From contig NZ_DASZGI010000275.1 of assembly GCF_035938995.1 (NCBI RefSeq), forward strand, positions 1-21,380: DNA of 21,380 bases, given 5' to 3'. Each line of letters starts with the position of its first letter. Position 1 is the stretch's first letter. Under the pieces are notes generated by a model. It searched no databases. It was given only the letters and a program-made list of their open reading frames with translations, and had not been told where the DNA came from. Below, piece by piece: positions 1 to 6,821 of this stretch. A program made the translations under genes and the position numbers. Source of the DNA: DASZGI01 sp035938995. GTDB taxonomy: Bacteria > Actinomycetota > Actinomycetes > Streptomycetales > Catenulisporaceae.

Positions 1-1
1 C

Positions 2-931
2 CGCCGGTTCACCGACCCGGTTGTGATCGACGACGCGGTGCTCGCGGCGATCAGCGACCTTGCTCCACTCGCGCCGCTGCACATCCCGGCGAACGTCGAG
101 GCGATCCGTGTCGCGCGCCACGCCTTCCCGGACGTGCCGCACGTCGCGGTCTTCGACACAGCGTTCCACCGCACCCTGCCGCCGCACGCGCTCACCTACG
201 CCGTGCCGCGCGAATGGCGCGAGCGCCACGGGGTGCGGCGCTACGGCTTCCACGGCATCTCGTACCAGTACGTTGCGCGGCAGGCGGCACGGTTCCTGGG
301 CCGCGCCCCGGCCGACGTGAACCTGATCATCCTGCACCTGGGCAACGGAGCGAGTGTCTGCGCCGTCGAGGGCGGACGCAGCGTCGAGACCTCCATGGGC
401 CTGACGCCCTTGGAAGGCCTGGTCATGGGCTCCCGCAGCGGGGACGTCGACCCTGCTCTGCCCGCGTACATGCAGCGCGTCGCGGGATTGGACGGCGCGG
501 CGGTCGATGCTGCCCTCAACCAGGAAAGCGGTCTGCTCGGACTGGCGGGAAGCAACGACCTGCGTGACGTGCGGGAGGCCGTCGAGCGCGGCGACTCGCA
601 CGCGCGGCTGGCGATCGACGTGTACTGCCACCGCATCCGCAAGTACGTCGGCGCCTATTACGCGGTTCTCGGCAGGGTCGACGCGGTCGTGTTCACCGCC
701 GGTGTCGGCGAACACGACGCGAGGGTCCGGGAGCTCGCGCTGACCGGGCTCGATCGGCTCGGCGTCGCGGTCGATCCCGAGCGCAACACGGCGGCGGCCA
801 GTGGCTCACGCTCGGTCTCGCCGGACGGTGCCGAGGTGCCCGTGCTGGTCGTCCCGACCGACGAGGAACTCGAGATCGCCGACCAGACGCTCGGCCTGAT
901 CCGGGTCCGCGCGAGGGGCCCGGCAGCGTGA
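2..931 (+). CDS. ackA: acetate kinase, 5'-truncated by the window edge
   Basis: Acetate kinase interconverts acetate + ATP and acetyl phosphate + ADP in the cytoplasm, usually beside phosphotransacetylase or phosphoketolase. The reading frame is open from base 2, so the gene starts upstream; about 309 residues remain of a family length near 390-400. The GTG at 23 lies inside the conserved core and is not a real start. ASKHA-kinase motifs are clear: FDTAFH followed by RYGFHGISYQYV, the phosphate-binding HLGNGASV, the stretch TSMGLTPLEGLVMGSRSGDVDP, ESGLLGLAG before SNDL, and FTAGVGEHD near the C-terminus. The missing part is the N-terminal metal and phosphate loop. Function is assigned from family motifs. 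The stop overlaps a GTG by 4 nt (GTGA at 928), but the Arg/Pro-rich frame that follows does not look like a protein. Confidence 0.95.
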   Translation, partial: RRFTDPVVIDDAVLAAISDLAPLAPLHIPANVEAIRVARHAFPDVPHVAVFDTAFHRTLPPHALTYAVPREWRERHGVRRYGFHGISYQYVARQAARFLGRAPADVNLIILHLGNGASVCAVEGGRSVETSMGLTPLEGLVMGSRSGDVDPALPAYMQRVAGLDGAAVDAALNQESGLLGLAGSNDLRDVREAVERGDSHARLAIDVYCHRIRKYVGAYYAVLGRVDAVVFTAGVGEHDARVRELALTGLDRLGVAVDPERNTAAASGSRSVSPDGAEVPVLVVPTDEELEIADQTLGLIRVRARGPAA

Positions 932-1405
932 CGGGGATCCCACGCCCTGATCCGGACCGCCTACCGTCGCCAACGGCCGATCTTCCGCGTGCTCGGCATC
1001 AGACGGTTTCTCTTGCTCGAACCCGCACCGCCGCGCTGACTCGGCAAGGCCGACACAGCCACCTTCGCCGCGAGAACCAGAGGCCCCGCCGTCTGCCGCT
1101 ATCGCCGTTGGTTCATCGATGAGGGTGCCATCGCACCCGAGAGCGGAATAACCCGCCTTGGGCTGCAGCGCAGCAAACTCCATGCTCCCACCGTGCCACC
1201 GCGGTGTCACACGCACGCATCACCAACCGCGCGTCACGATCCGCCCGCGTGAGCCCCGCGGCACGGTCTCCTAAGCCGCCAGTCGATGACTACAGGTGTT
1301 CGGATAGTGATCTCCCGCAGATGCGAGGATTACAGTCTTATTGCGTTCGCCGGTCCCATGGCTGCGCGGTGATTGGGCTGGCATCCGCCGGGTTATCGTG
1401 TTGAC
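932..1405. other. intergenic stretch, no convincing gene
   Basis: About 470 nt between acetate kinase and the HTH-Mop gene. Short open frames occur on both strands (a 64-codon Arg-rich frame from 928 on +, and a 136-codon frame ending at 806 on -), but neither shows a domain, and the latter runs antisense into ackA. Some pieces read loosely like decayed coding sequence, without a nameable family. The last 80 nt, around 1325-1400, are relatively AT-rich and probably hold the promoter of the molybdate operon. Confidence 0.5.
1373..1399 (+). promoter_or_regulatory. possible promoter giving a leaderless mRNA
   Basis: A TATCGT hexamer at 1394-1399 fits the actinobacterial -10 pattern TAnnnT and lies exactly 6 nt before the GTG at 1406, so transcription would begin at or next to the start codon. 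TTGGGC at 1373-1378 is a possible -35, although the 15-nt spacer is short. No Shine-Dalgarno sequence precedes the GTG, which agrees with leaderless translation. This is inferred from spacing alone. Confidence 0.4.
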
Positions 1406-1798
1406 GTGCCGACGTTTGGGATCAGCGAGTCCGCCGAGTTGCTCGGGGTCAGTGCGGACACCGTGCGCCGCTGGATCGACGCCGGGAAGCTGCCCGCGGA
1501 GCGCGAGCCGAACGGACACCGGCGGGTCGAGGGAACGAACCTGGCCGCGTTCGCCGCGTCCCTGGGCGACACCGCGGAACAGGAGCGGGCCGGCGGTACC
1601 TCCTCGGCGCGCAATCGGTTCCGCGGAATCGTCACCCGCGTGGTGCGCGACGGGGTGATGGCGCAGGTCGAGATCCAGGCCGGGCCGCACCGGGTGGTCT
1701 CGCTGATGAGCCGCGAGGCCGCCGACCAACTCGACCTGCAAGTCGGCACGGTGGCGGTCGCGGTCGTCAAGTCCACCAACGTCGTCGTGGAGCTCTAG
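1406..1798 (+). CDS. HTH-Mop molybdate-responsive regulator
   Basis: Small 130-residue protein with two domains. Residues 4-50 form a MerR/excisionase-like helix-turn-helix (GISESAELLGVSADTVRRW, then NGHRR). Residues about 63-130 form a TOBE/Mop domain, the oxyanion-binding fold of molybdopterin-binding proteins (NRFRGIVTRVVRDGV ... VVSLMSREAADQL ... VAVAVVKSTNVVVE). In actinobacteria such proteins stand directly before modABC and are presumed to sense molybdate or tungstate and control or buffer it. GTG at 1406 is chosen over an in-frame start at 1373 because the family begins near MPTFxI and the extra residues look non-coding. It lies 41 nt before modA and is probably the first gene of that operon. 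Whether it binds DNA or only stores the oxyanion is not shown. Confidence 0.85.
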   Translation: MPTFGISESAELLGVSADTVRRWIDAGKLPAEREPNGHRRVEGTNLAAFAASLGDTAEQERAGGTSSARNRFRGIVTRVVRDGVMAQVEIQAGPHRVVSLMSREAADQLDLQVGTVAVAVVKSTNVVVEL

Positions 1799-1839
1799 AA
1801 GCCCGGCCGCGCCGCGGCCCCTGACCACCAGGAGTGATC

Positions 1840-2667
1840 ATGAACTTCGCGCTGCCCGGCCGCCGTCCCGCCACCGCTCTGGCCCTGGCCCTGGCGGTGG
1901 CGCTGGCCGCCGCGGCCGGATGCTCCAGCTCCGGCGGCAACGCCGCCGCGTCCTCCTCATCATCCGGCACCTCGGCATCGGCCAGTCCGCTGTCGGGGAC
2001 CGTGACCGTCTTCGCCGCCTCGTCGCTGACCGGCACGTTCACCCAGCTGGGTAAGGATTTCGAGGCCGCGCACCCGGGCGTCACCGTCAAGTTCAACTTC
2101 GGCGGGTCGGACACGCTCGCCGCCAGCATCGTCTCCGGCGCGCCCGCGGACGTCTTCGCGGCGGCCAGCACGACGACCATGGACACGGTCACCAAGGCCG
2201 GCGACGCGTCCGGCACCCCGACCGTGTTCGTGCGCAACCAACTGGAGATCGCGGTGCCGCCGGGCGACCCGAAGGGCATCCACACCCTCGCTGATCTGAC
2301 CAAGCCGGGGATCAAGGTCGCGCTGTGCGCCACGAGCGTGCCGTGCGGCGCGGCCGCGGTGAAGGCCGAGGGTATAGGCAACGTCAAGATCACTCCGGTC
2401 ACCCTGGAGACCGACGTCAAGTCCGCGCTGACCAAGGTGGAGCTCGGCGAGGTCGACGCGGCGATCGTGTACCAGACCGACGTGAAGGCGGCCGGCGGCA
2501 AGGTGCAGGGAGTGGACTTCGCCGAGGCCGCACAGGCGATCAACACCTATCCGATCGCGGTGCTCACGGGCGCCCCCGACGCGACCGCGGCGCAGGCGTT
2601 CGTCGCGTTCGTGCTGTCCGCACACGGCCGCGACGTGCTCAGCGCGGCCGGTTTCCAGAACCCGTGA
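1840..2667 (+). CDS. modA: molybdate ABC transporter substrate-binding lipoprotein
   Basis: ModA captures molybdate (or tungstate) outside the membrane and delivers it to ModB. The 275-residue precursor has a lipoprotein signal peptide: an Arg pair at 8-9, a long Ala/Leu core and a lipobox-like AAGC with the acylated Cys at 28, followed by a Ser-rich linker. The mature part starts with VTVFAASSLTGTFTQLG and continues with FNFGGSDTLAASI and GAPADVFAAAS, all typical of the ModA oxyanion pocket. ATG at 1840 is preferred to the in-frame GTG at 1834, because an AGGAG at 1830-1834 sits 5 nt before the ATG and overlaps that GTG. The stop overlaps the modB start (GTGA at 2664). Size and motifs are normal for the family. 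Confidence 0.95.
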   Translation: MNFALPGRRPATALALALAVALAAAAGCSSSGGNAAASSSSSGTSASASPLSGTVTVFAASSLTGTFTQLGKDFEAAHPGVTVKFNFGGSDTLAASIVSGAPADVFAAASTTTMDTVTKAGDASGTPTVFVRNQLEIAVPPGDPKGIHTLADLTKPGIKVALCATSVPCGAAAVKAEGIGNVKITPVTLETDVKSALTKVELGEVDAAIVYQTDVKAAGGKVQGVDFAEAAQAINTYPIAVLTGAPDATAAQAFVAFVLSAHGRDVLSAAGFQNP

Positions 2668-3512
2668 CCCTGAAGCTCAGGTCCCGAACGGGGCGCGCCG
2701 CGCGCCCGCGGCGCGCGCCGCGCACCACCGCGGCCCGGCACGTGCCGCTCCCGCTGCTGCTGCCCGCGCTGCTCGGGGTGGCGTTCCTGACCCTGCCGCT
2801 GCTCGGGCTGCTGGTGCGCACCCCGTGGAGCGATCTGGCCGGGGAGCTTCGCGGCACGCAGGTCCTGCAGGCGCTGCGCCTTTCCTTGATCACCGCCAGC
2901 CTCGCCACCGTGCTGTCCCTCGTGCTGGGCGTCCCCCTCGCCTGGCTGCTGGCCCGCGCCTCCTTTCCCGGGCGTCGGCTGCTCCGCGCCCTGATCACCG
3001 TCCCGCTGGTTCTGCCTCCGGTCGTCGGCGGCGTCGCGCTGCTGCTCGCGCTGGGCCGACGCGGGATCCTCGGCCAGTACCTCGACTCCTGGTTCGGCGT
3101 CACGCTGCCGTTCACCACCGCCGGGGTCGTGGTCGCCGAGGCGTTCGTCGCGATGCCGTTCCTCGTGCTCAGCGTCGAGGGGGCACTGCGCGCGGCCGAC
3201 CCCCGGTTCGAGGACGCCGCCGCGACCCTGGGCGCCTCCGGCTGGACCACGTTCCGCCGCGTCACTCTGCCCCTGGTCGCGCCGGGCGTCGCCGCCGGAT
3301 CGGTGCTGGCCTGGGCCCGCGCCCTGGGCGAGTTCGGCGCCACCATCACCTTCGCCGGCAACTTTCCCGGCACCACCCAGACGATGCCGCTGGCCGTCTA
3401 CCTCGCCCTCCAGGACGACCCACAGGCCGCCATCGTGCTGAGCCTGGTCCTGCTCGCGGTGTCCATCACGGTCCTGGCCGCGCTGCGCGAACGCTGGATG
3501 ACCGCTGTATGA
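2664..3512 (+). CDS. modB: molybdate ABC transporter permease
   Basis: ModB is the membrane channel subunit that pairs with ModA and ModC. The start is the GTG at 2664, overlapping the modA stop by 4 nt; the frame is also open upstream, but that part is antisense-like shadow inside modA. The 282-residue protein begins with a basic Arg-rich tail (to about residue 25), then several hydrophobic segments, the first reading LPLLLPALLGVAFLTLPLLG. The cytoplasmic EAA loop that docks on the ATPase is visible near residue 183 (EDAAATLGASGWTTFRRVTL, then PL). Towards the end come ALGEFGATITFAGN and TMPLAVYLAL, both characteristic of ModB and CysT/W-type permeases. Translation is probably coupled to modA. 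Its stop leads into an unusual repeat before modC. Confidence 0.95.
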   Translation: MTLKLRSRTGRAARPRRAPRTTAARHVPLPLLLPALLGVAFLTLPLLGLLVRTPWSDLAGELRGTQVLQALRLSLITASLATVLSLVLGVPLAWLLARASFPGRRLLRALITVPLVLPPVVGGVALLLALGRRGILGQYLDSWFGVTLPFTTAGVVVAEAFVAMPFLVLSVEGALRAADPRFEDAAATLGASGWTTFRRVTLPLVAPGVAAGSVLAWARALGEFGATITFAGNFPGTTQTMPLAVYLALQDDPQAAIVLSLVLLAVSITVLAALRERWMTAV

Positions 3513-3560
3513 GTACGGACACCGCATGAGCATGGACACCCGCATGAGCCCGGACACCGC
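3509..3560 (+). repeat. tandem start-codon repeat linking modB to modC
   Basis: Three head-to-tail units of 17, 18 and 17 nt: ATGAGTACGGACACCGC (3509-3525), ATGAGCATGGACACCCGC (3526-3543) and ATGAGCCCGGACACCGC (3544-3560), followed by ATGACTCTGGACGCG, the modC start itself, as a diverged fourth copy. The modB stop TGA (3510-3512) overlaps the ATG at 3509. That ATG opens a 6-codon frame (MSTDTA) whose TGA (3527-3529) overlaps the ATG at 3526. The second frame (MSMDTRMSPDTA) ends at TGA 3562-3564, overlapping the modC ATG at 3561. Each unit carries GGA 6-7 nt before the next ATG, a weak Shine-Dalgarno. The layout suggests duplication of the modC start region and allows a relay of terminating and reinitiating ribosomes. 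Confidence 0.8.
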
Positions 3561-4613
3561 ATGACTCTGGACGCGAACCTGCGGGTCGACCGCCCCGGCT
3601 TCACCCTCGACCTCGACCTGCACATCGACTCGGGGGAAGTGGTCGCCCTGCTCGGCCCGAACGGCGCGGGCAAGACCACGACCCTGCGCGCCTTAGCCGG
3701 GCTCACCCCGCTCACCGCCGGACGCATCGAGATCGACGGCACAACGGTCGAGGACACCACGATGGGGCGGCGCACCCCGACCGAACGGCGCCGCACCGGC
3801 CTGCTCTTCCAGGACTACCTGCTCTTCCCGCACCTCTCAGCCCTCGACAACATCGCCTTCGGGCTGCGCTGCCAGGGCCGATCCAAGGCCGACGCCCGGG
3901 GCGAAGCGGCCGCCTGGCTCGACCGCGTCGGCCTGGCCGACCACGCAGCCGCCCGCCCGGGCGCCCTCTCCGGCGGCCAAGCCCAGCGCGTCGCCCTCGC
4001 CCGCGCCCTCGCGCCCTCCCCACGACTGCTGCTGCTCGACGAGCCGCTCGCCGCCCTCGACGCCCACACCCGCCTGGACATCCGCACCCGGCTGGGACAC
4101 CACCTCGCCGACTTCGACGGCGCCACCCTGCTGGTCACCCACGACCCCCTGGACGCGATGATCCTCGCCGACCGCCTCGTCGTGATCGAACACGGACACC
4201 TGGTGCAGACCGGGCCGCCCGCCGAGATCGCCCGCCACCCGCGCACCGACTACATCGCCCGCCTGGTCGGCCTGAATCTCTACCACGGCGCCGCCGACGA
4301 CCACCGGGTGCGCCTCGCCGACGGCGCCGAGATCACCACCGCGGAACCCCACCACGGACCGGTGTTCGTGGCCTTCCGCCCCACCGCCGTCGCCCTCTAC
4401 CGCACCCGCCCCGACGGCACACCGCGCAACCAGTGGCCGGTCACCGTCACAGGCATCGAACGACGCGGCGACCACGTGCGCATCGACCTGACCGGCCCAC
4501 TGCACCTGGCCGCCGACATCACCCCCGCCGCGCTCGCCGACCTCGACCTGACCCCCGGCACCCAAGTCTGGGCGACCGTCAAAGCCACCGAGACCGACAC
4601 CTACCCCGCCTAA
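3561..4613 (+). CDS. modC: molybdate ABC transporter ATP-binding protein
   Basis: ModC hydrolyses ATP to drive molybdate import through ModB. The 350-residue protein has Walker A GPNGAGKTT (residues 32-40), the ABC signature LSGGQAQRVALARAL (from about 136), Walker B LLLLDEPLAALD (about 156-167) and the H-loop in LLVTHDPLDAM (about 190). Residues about 285-345 form a C-terminal TOBE/Mop-type domain that can bind molybdate and sense intracellular levels, so both this protein and the first gene of the operon carry an oxyanion-binding fold. The start ATG at 3561 has no strong Shine-Dalgarno and is reached through the preceding start-codon repeat. No good terminator is seen in the 105 nt after the stop, only a weak GAGG/CCTC hairpin near 4653-4668. 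Confidence 0.95.
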   Translation: MTLDANLRVDRPGFTLDLDLHIDSGEVVALLGPNGAGKTTTLRALAGLTPLTAGRIEIDGTTVEDTTMGRRTPTERRRTGLLFQDYLLFPHLSALDNIAFGLRCQGRSKADARGEAAAWLDRVGLADHAAARPGALSGGQAQRVALARALAPSPRLLLLDEPLAALDAHTRLDIRTRLGHHLADFDGATLLVTHDPLDAMILADRLVVIEHGHLVQTGPPAEIARHPRTDYIARLVGLNLYHGAADDHRVRLADGAEITTAEPHHGPVFVAFRPTAVALYRTRPDGTPRNQWPVTVTGIERRGDHVRIDLTGPLHLAADITPAALADLDLTPGTQVWATVKATETDTYPA

Positions 4614-4718
4614 GCCCCTTCCGCTGCGCCTTACCGCATCCGCAAGCTTCTGAGGCTTTAGTTCCTCTGATTCACCGCGCTATTTGGAGCGGTCACGTCG
4701 CAACTGCATCATGGGAGC

Positions 4719-5780
4719 ATGACCGTCGACGCGCGGCACGAGACGCCCCTGCCCGACTGGCAGCAGATGACCGACGTGCAGCGGGACCGGTGGGCCACCG
4801 TCCTGGGCACACTCGCCGCCACGGTCCCCGCCGGGGCCGTGGGCCTCGTGATCGACGGGCGCGACGCCGCGGCCGTGGCCGACCGTCTCGCCGAGACGCT
4901 GCTCTCCGCTGGCCGCCCCTGCATCCGGCTGACCGACGCGACTCCGCTGGCCGACGAGGACAGGTGGTTCATCGAGCGCACCCCGAGCACCGTGGCCCTG
5001 GCCGACGGCCCACGTTGGCGCGCCGAACCCCCGGCCGCCGCATGGGACCTGGTGATCTGGCTGCGCACCCGGGAACCCCAGCCGCGCCAGGAGACCTCCG
5101 ACGACGCGGACATCGTCGTCGACCTCGCCGACCCGGCCTGGCCGATCATCCGCCGGATCCACCGGCGGGTCGCCACCCCGGACCACTGGTACGTCACCGA
5201 GAGCCAGGCGTTCTTCGCGCTGCGCGCCGCCACCTGGGACACCAAATTCGGCGACGACCTTCCCGCCTATGCCGCCGCCGTCGCCCAACTCGACCCACCG
5301 CCCGGAGGTACCGCCCTGGACCTGGGCTGCGGCACCGGACGCGCCCTACCGGCCTTGCGTAAGGCCGTCGGCCCCGCCGGCAGCGTGATCGCCCTCGACC
5401 TCACGCCCGACATGCTGCGCGCCGCCCGCGCCGCCGACCGCGCCCACCATGCCGCACTCATCCTCGCCGACGCCCACCACCTGCCACTGGCCGACGCCAC
5501 CGTCCACACTGTCTTCGCCGCCGGCCTGCTCAACCACCTGCACGACCTGCACACCGGCCTGCGCGAACTCACCCGCGTCACCCGTCCCGCCGCCCGCCTG
5601 GCCATCTTCCACCCGAGCGGCCGCGCCGCCCTGGCCGCCCGCCACGGCCGCACCCTGCGCCCCGACGAACCCCTCTCCGAACAACGACTACGTCACAGCC
5701 TCAACGCGACCGGCTGGGCCCTGACCGCCTACGACGACTCCCCGCACCGCTTCTTCGCCCTCGCCATCCGCTCGACGTGA
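4719..5780 (+). CDS. SAM-dependent methyltransferase with degenerate uridine-kinase-like N-terminus
   Basis: 353 residues in two parts. The C-terminal part (about 160-353) is a class I methyltransferase: motif I ALDLGCGTGRALPAL (from about 199), VIALDLTPDML as the acidic strand-2 loop, LADAHHLPLADATV, and FAAGLLNHLHDL before a TRVTRPAARLAIFHP strand. The substrate is unknown. The N-terminal part (about 20-150) follows the layout of actinobacterial uridine-kinase-like P-loop proteins: a short helix, LVIDGRDAAAVADRLAETL, then WDLVIWLR and ADIVVDLADPAWPIIRRI. However, the Walker A GKT is replaced by AVA (residues 52-54), so it should not bind ATP in the usual way. The kinase reading is inferred from pattern; the methyltransferase call is firm. 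GGGAG at 4713-4717 is only 1 nt before the ATG, unusually close. The gene seems to be separate from the mod operon. Confidence 0.85.
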   Translation: MTVDARHETPLPDWQQMTDVQRDRWATVLGTLAATVPAGAVGLVIDGRDAAAVADRLAETLLSAGRPCIRLTDATPLADEDRWFIERTPSTVALADGPRWRAEPPAAAWDLVIWLRTREPQPRQETSDDADIVVDLADPAWPIIRRIHRRVATPDHWYVTESQAFFALRAATWDTKFGDDLPAYAAAVAQLDPPPGGTALDLGCGTGRALPALRKAVGPAGSVIALDLTPDMLRAARAADRAHHAALILADAHHLPLADATVHTVFAAGLLNHLHDLHTGLRELTRVTRPAARLAIFHPSGRAALAARHGRTLRPDEPLSEQRLRHSLNATGWALTAYDDSPHRFFALAIRST

Positions 5781-5814
5781 CCACTTACGGGAGTGTTAGA
5801 TCCCTGCGACAGCT

Positions 5815-5829
5815 CGCGGACCAACCGCG
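5815..5829. terminator. possible small terminator hairpin
   Basis: CGCGG, a 5-nt loop (ACCAA) and CCGCG form a GC-rich stem in the 76 nt between the convergent methyltransferase and RraA-like genes. There is no T-run on the + side; an AT-rich stretch follows from about 5838. The position suits a terminator, but the stem is short. Confidence 0.25.
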
Positions 5830-5856
5830 GCGTCCAGATTTGAATGCAATTATGAA

Positions 5857-6531
5857 TTACAGCAAAAATCTCAATGCCGACGAATTCCCTTGCTCTAATG
5901 CGGCAACGTGCTCGACGAGATTGAGTCCGTCACTCAGCGTCCCTCCATTATTCAGACGCTCGATCAGCCTGCCCTCGGCGTCTTTAATGGAGGCCGCCGA
6001 GGCCAGCAAAGAATCCAGGTCATCCGACGGCGCGACAACGATTCCTTCATCGTCCGCCAGGACGATATCACCTGGATTCACCACCACACCGCCGCAGATA
6101 ACGGGAACCTGCAGCTGGCCGAGCTTGGATGTGGTTCCAGCAAGTGGCGTTGTAAACCTGCTGTAAATAGGAATCGGGCACGTCGCGATATATCCCAGGT
6201 CACGATATCCGGCGTCCACGATAATACCGGCTAGATTACGCGCCAGGGCTCCACGCGCAAAGAGCTCCCCACCAAGCGCGATCTCCTGCGCACCGCCGTC
6301 TACAACGATCACATCACCGGCAGAAGCCGACTCAATCGCCCGCAGCACGGCAAGAAAGTCTCCTCGACATCGCACCGTGAATGCTGGAGCGGAAATACGC
6401 TTACCCGCTGAGCGAGCCCGAATTCCATGATCCATCACCCGAAGCGTCTTGTCCGCGTCACAAATTGCGGTTGTATCGACTTGTTGGAAGCGATCAGCAA
6501 GGTCGGTGAATGTCAATGTGGATCCACGCAT
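5857..6531 (-). CDS. RraA / HMG-CHA aldolase family protein
   Basis: 224-residue cytoplasmic protein of the RraA-like fold, which includes 4-hydroxy-4-methyl-2-oxoglutarate (HMG/CHA) aldolases, oxaloacetate decarboxylases and the RNase E regulator RraA. Visible family features are SAGDVIVVDGG (70-80), the GGELFARGALARNLAGIIVD stretch leading to Y-R-D with R110 and D111 as the likely substrate and metal pair, and NPGDIVLADDEGIVVAP near 150-168. The retained Arg-Asp pair argues for an aldolase or decarboxylase rather than a pure RraA regulator, but the substrate cannot be named. Base composition is clearly lower in GC (about 43-60% in sampled 60-nt blocks) than the surroundings, with A/T-ending codons, which points to recent acquisition. 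It stands alone: convergent to the methyltransferase, divergent from a broken acetyltransferase. GTGAGAG just before the ATG is a weak Shine-Dalgarno. Confidence 0.85.
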   Translation of the reverse strand: MRGSTLTFTDLADRFQQVDTTAICDADKTLRVMDHGIRARSAGKRISAPAFTVRCRGDFLAVLRAIESASAGDVIVVDGGAQEIALGGELFARGALARNLAGIIVDAGYRDLGYIATCPIPIYSRFTTPLAGTTSKLGQLQVPVICGGVVVNPGDIVLADDEGIVVAPSDDLDSLLASAASIKDAEGRLIERLNNGGTLSDGLNLVEHVAALEQGNSSALRFLL

Positions 6532-6612
6532 CTCTCACGGAAACGAAACCTAGATCGAAGCCTACCGCCTGTGCTGCTGACTGCTGGTGACCGTATGGAT
6601 AGGTTGGCCGCC

Positions 6613-6813
6613 ATGGTTGTTTCACTGCGTGAAGTCACCGACGACAACCACGACGCCGTTGTGGCGCTTCGCGTGACACCGGAGCAGGAACAGTTCGTCG
6701 GGTCGGTGCGCGGCGCGTTGGCGGATGCCGCCGAGATGCCGCACTGCCAGCCGTGGTACCGGGCCGTGTACGCCGACGACAAGCCGGTCGGATTCGTCAT
6801 GCTCAGTTGGGAT
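6613..6813 (+). pseudogene. GNAT acetyltransferase, truncated remnant
   Basis: The frame from ATG 6613 (or ATG 6595) encodes the first 67 residues of a GNAT-type N-acetyltransferase: VSLREVTDDNHDAVVALRVT, then EQEQFVGSVRGALADA and WYRAVYADDKPVGFVMLSWD. In intact relatives this is followed by the LWRLLID strand and the RGxG acetyl-CoA loop. Here the resemblance stops at about 6813, and the frame runs on as antisense of the SWIM gene until 6912. The acetyl-CoA binding core is therefore missing and the product cannot be active. The break coincides within about 10 nt with the stop codon of the convergent SWIM gene, so a deletion or insertion has joined two unrelated segments here. Confidence 0.75.
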
Positions 6814-6821
6814 ATGTGCCC

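Noticed and set aside
928..1122. 64-codon + frame overlapping the ackA stop by GTGA
   Set aside because: Arg/Pro/Ser-rich composition with no domain; no Shine-Dalgarno beyond chance; typical of random frames in GC-rich DNA.
806..1216. 136-codon - strand frame
   Set aside because: Runs antisense into the well-supported acetate kinase gene and has no recognisable family.
3509..3560. CRISPR-like or minisatellite array
   Set aside because: Only three short contiguous units with no spacers; each begins with ATG and ties into flanking stop/start codons, so a translational origin explains it better.
4640..4670. Terminator after modC
   Set aside because: Only a 4-bp GAGG/CCTC stem with an 8-nt loop and no T-run; too weak to call.
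5781..5856. tRNA-like fold after the methyltransferase gene
   Set aside because: No consistent acceptor, anticodon and T-arm pairing or CCA-adjacent end could be drawn; only the short CGCGG/CCGCG stem is real.
6427..6594. N-terminal extension of the GNAT frame overlapping the RraA-like gene
   Set aside because: Antisense to the supported RraA-like gene; GNAT similarity starts at about 6613.
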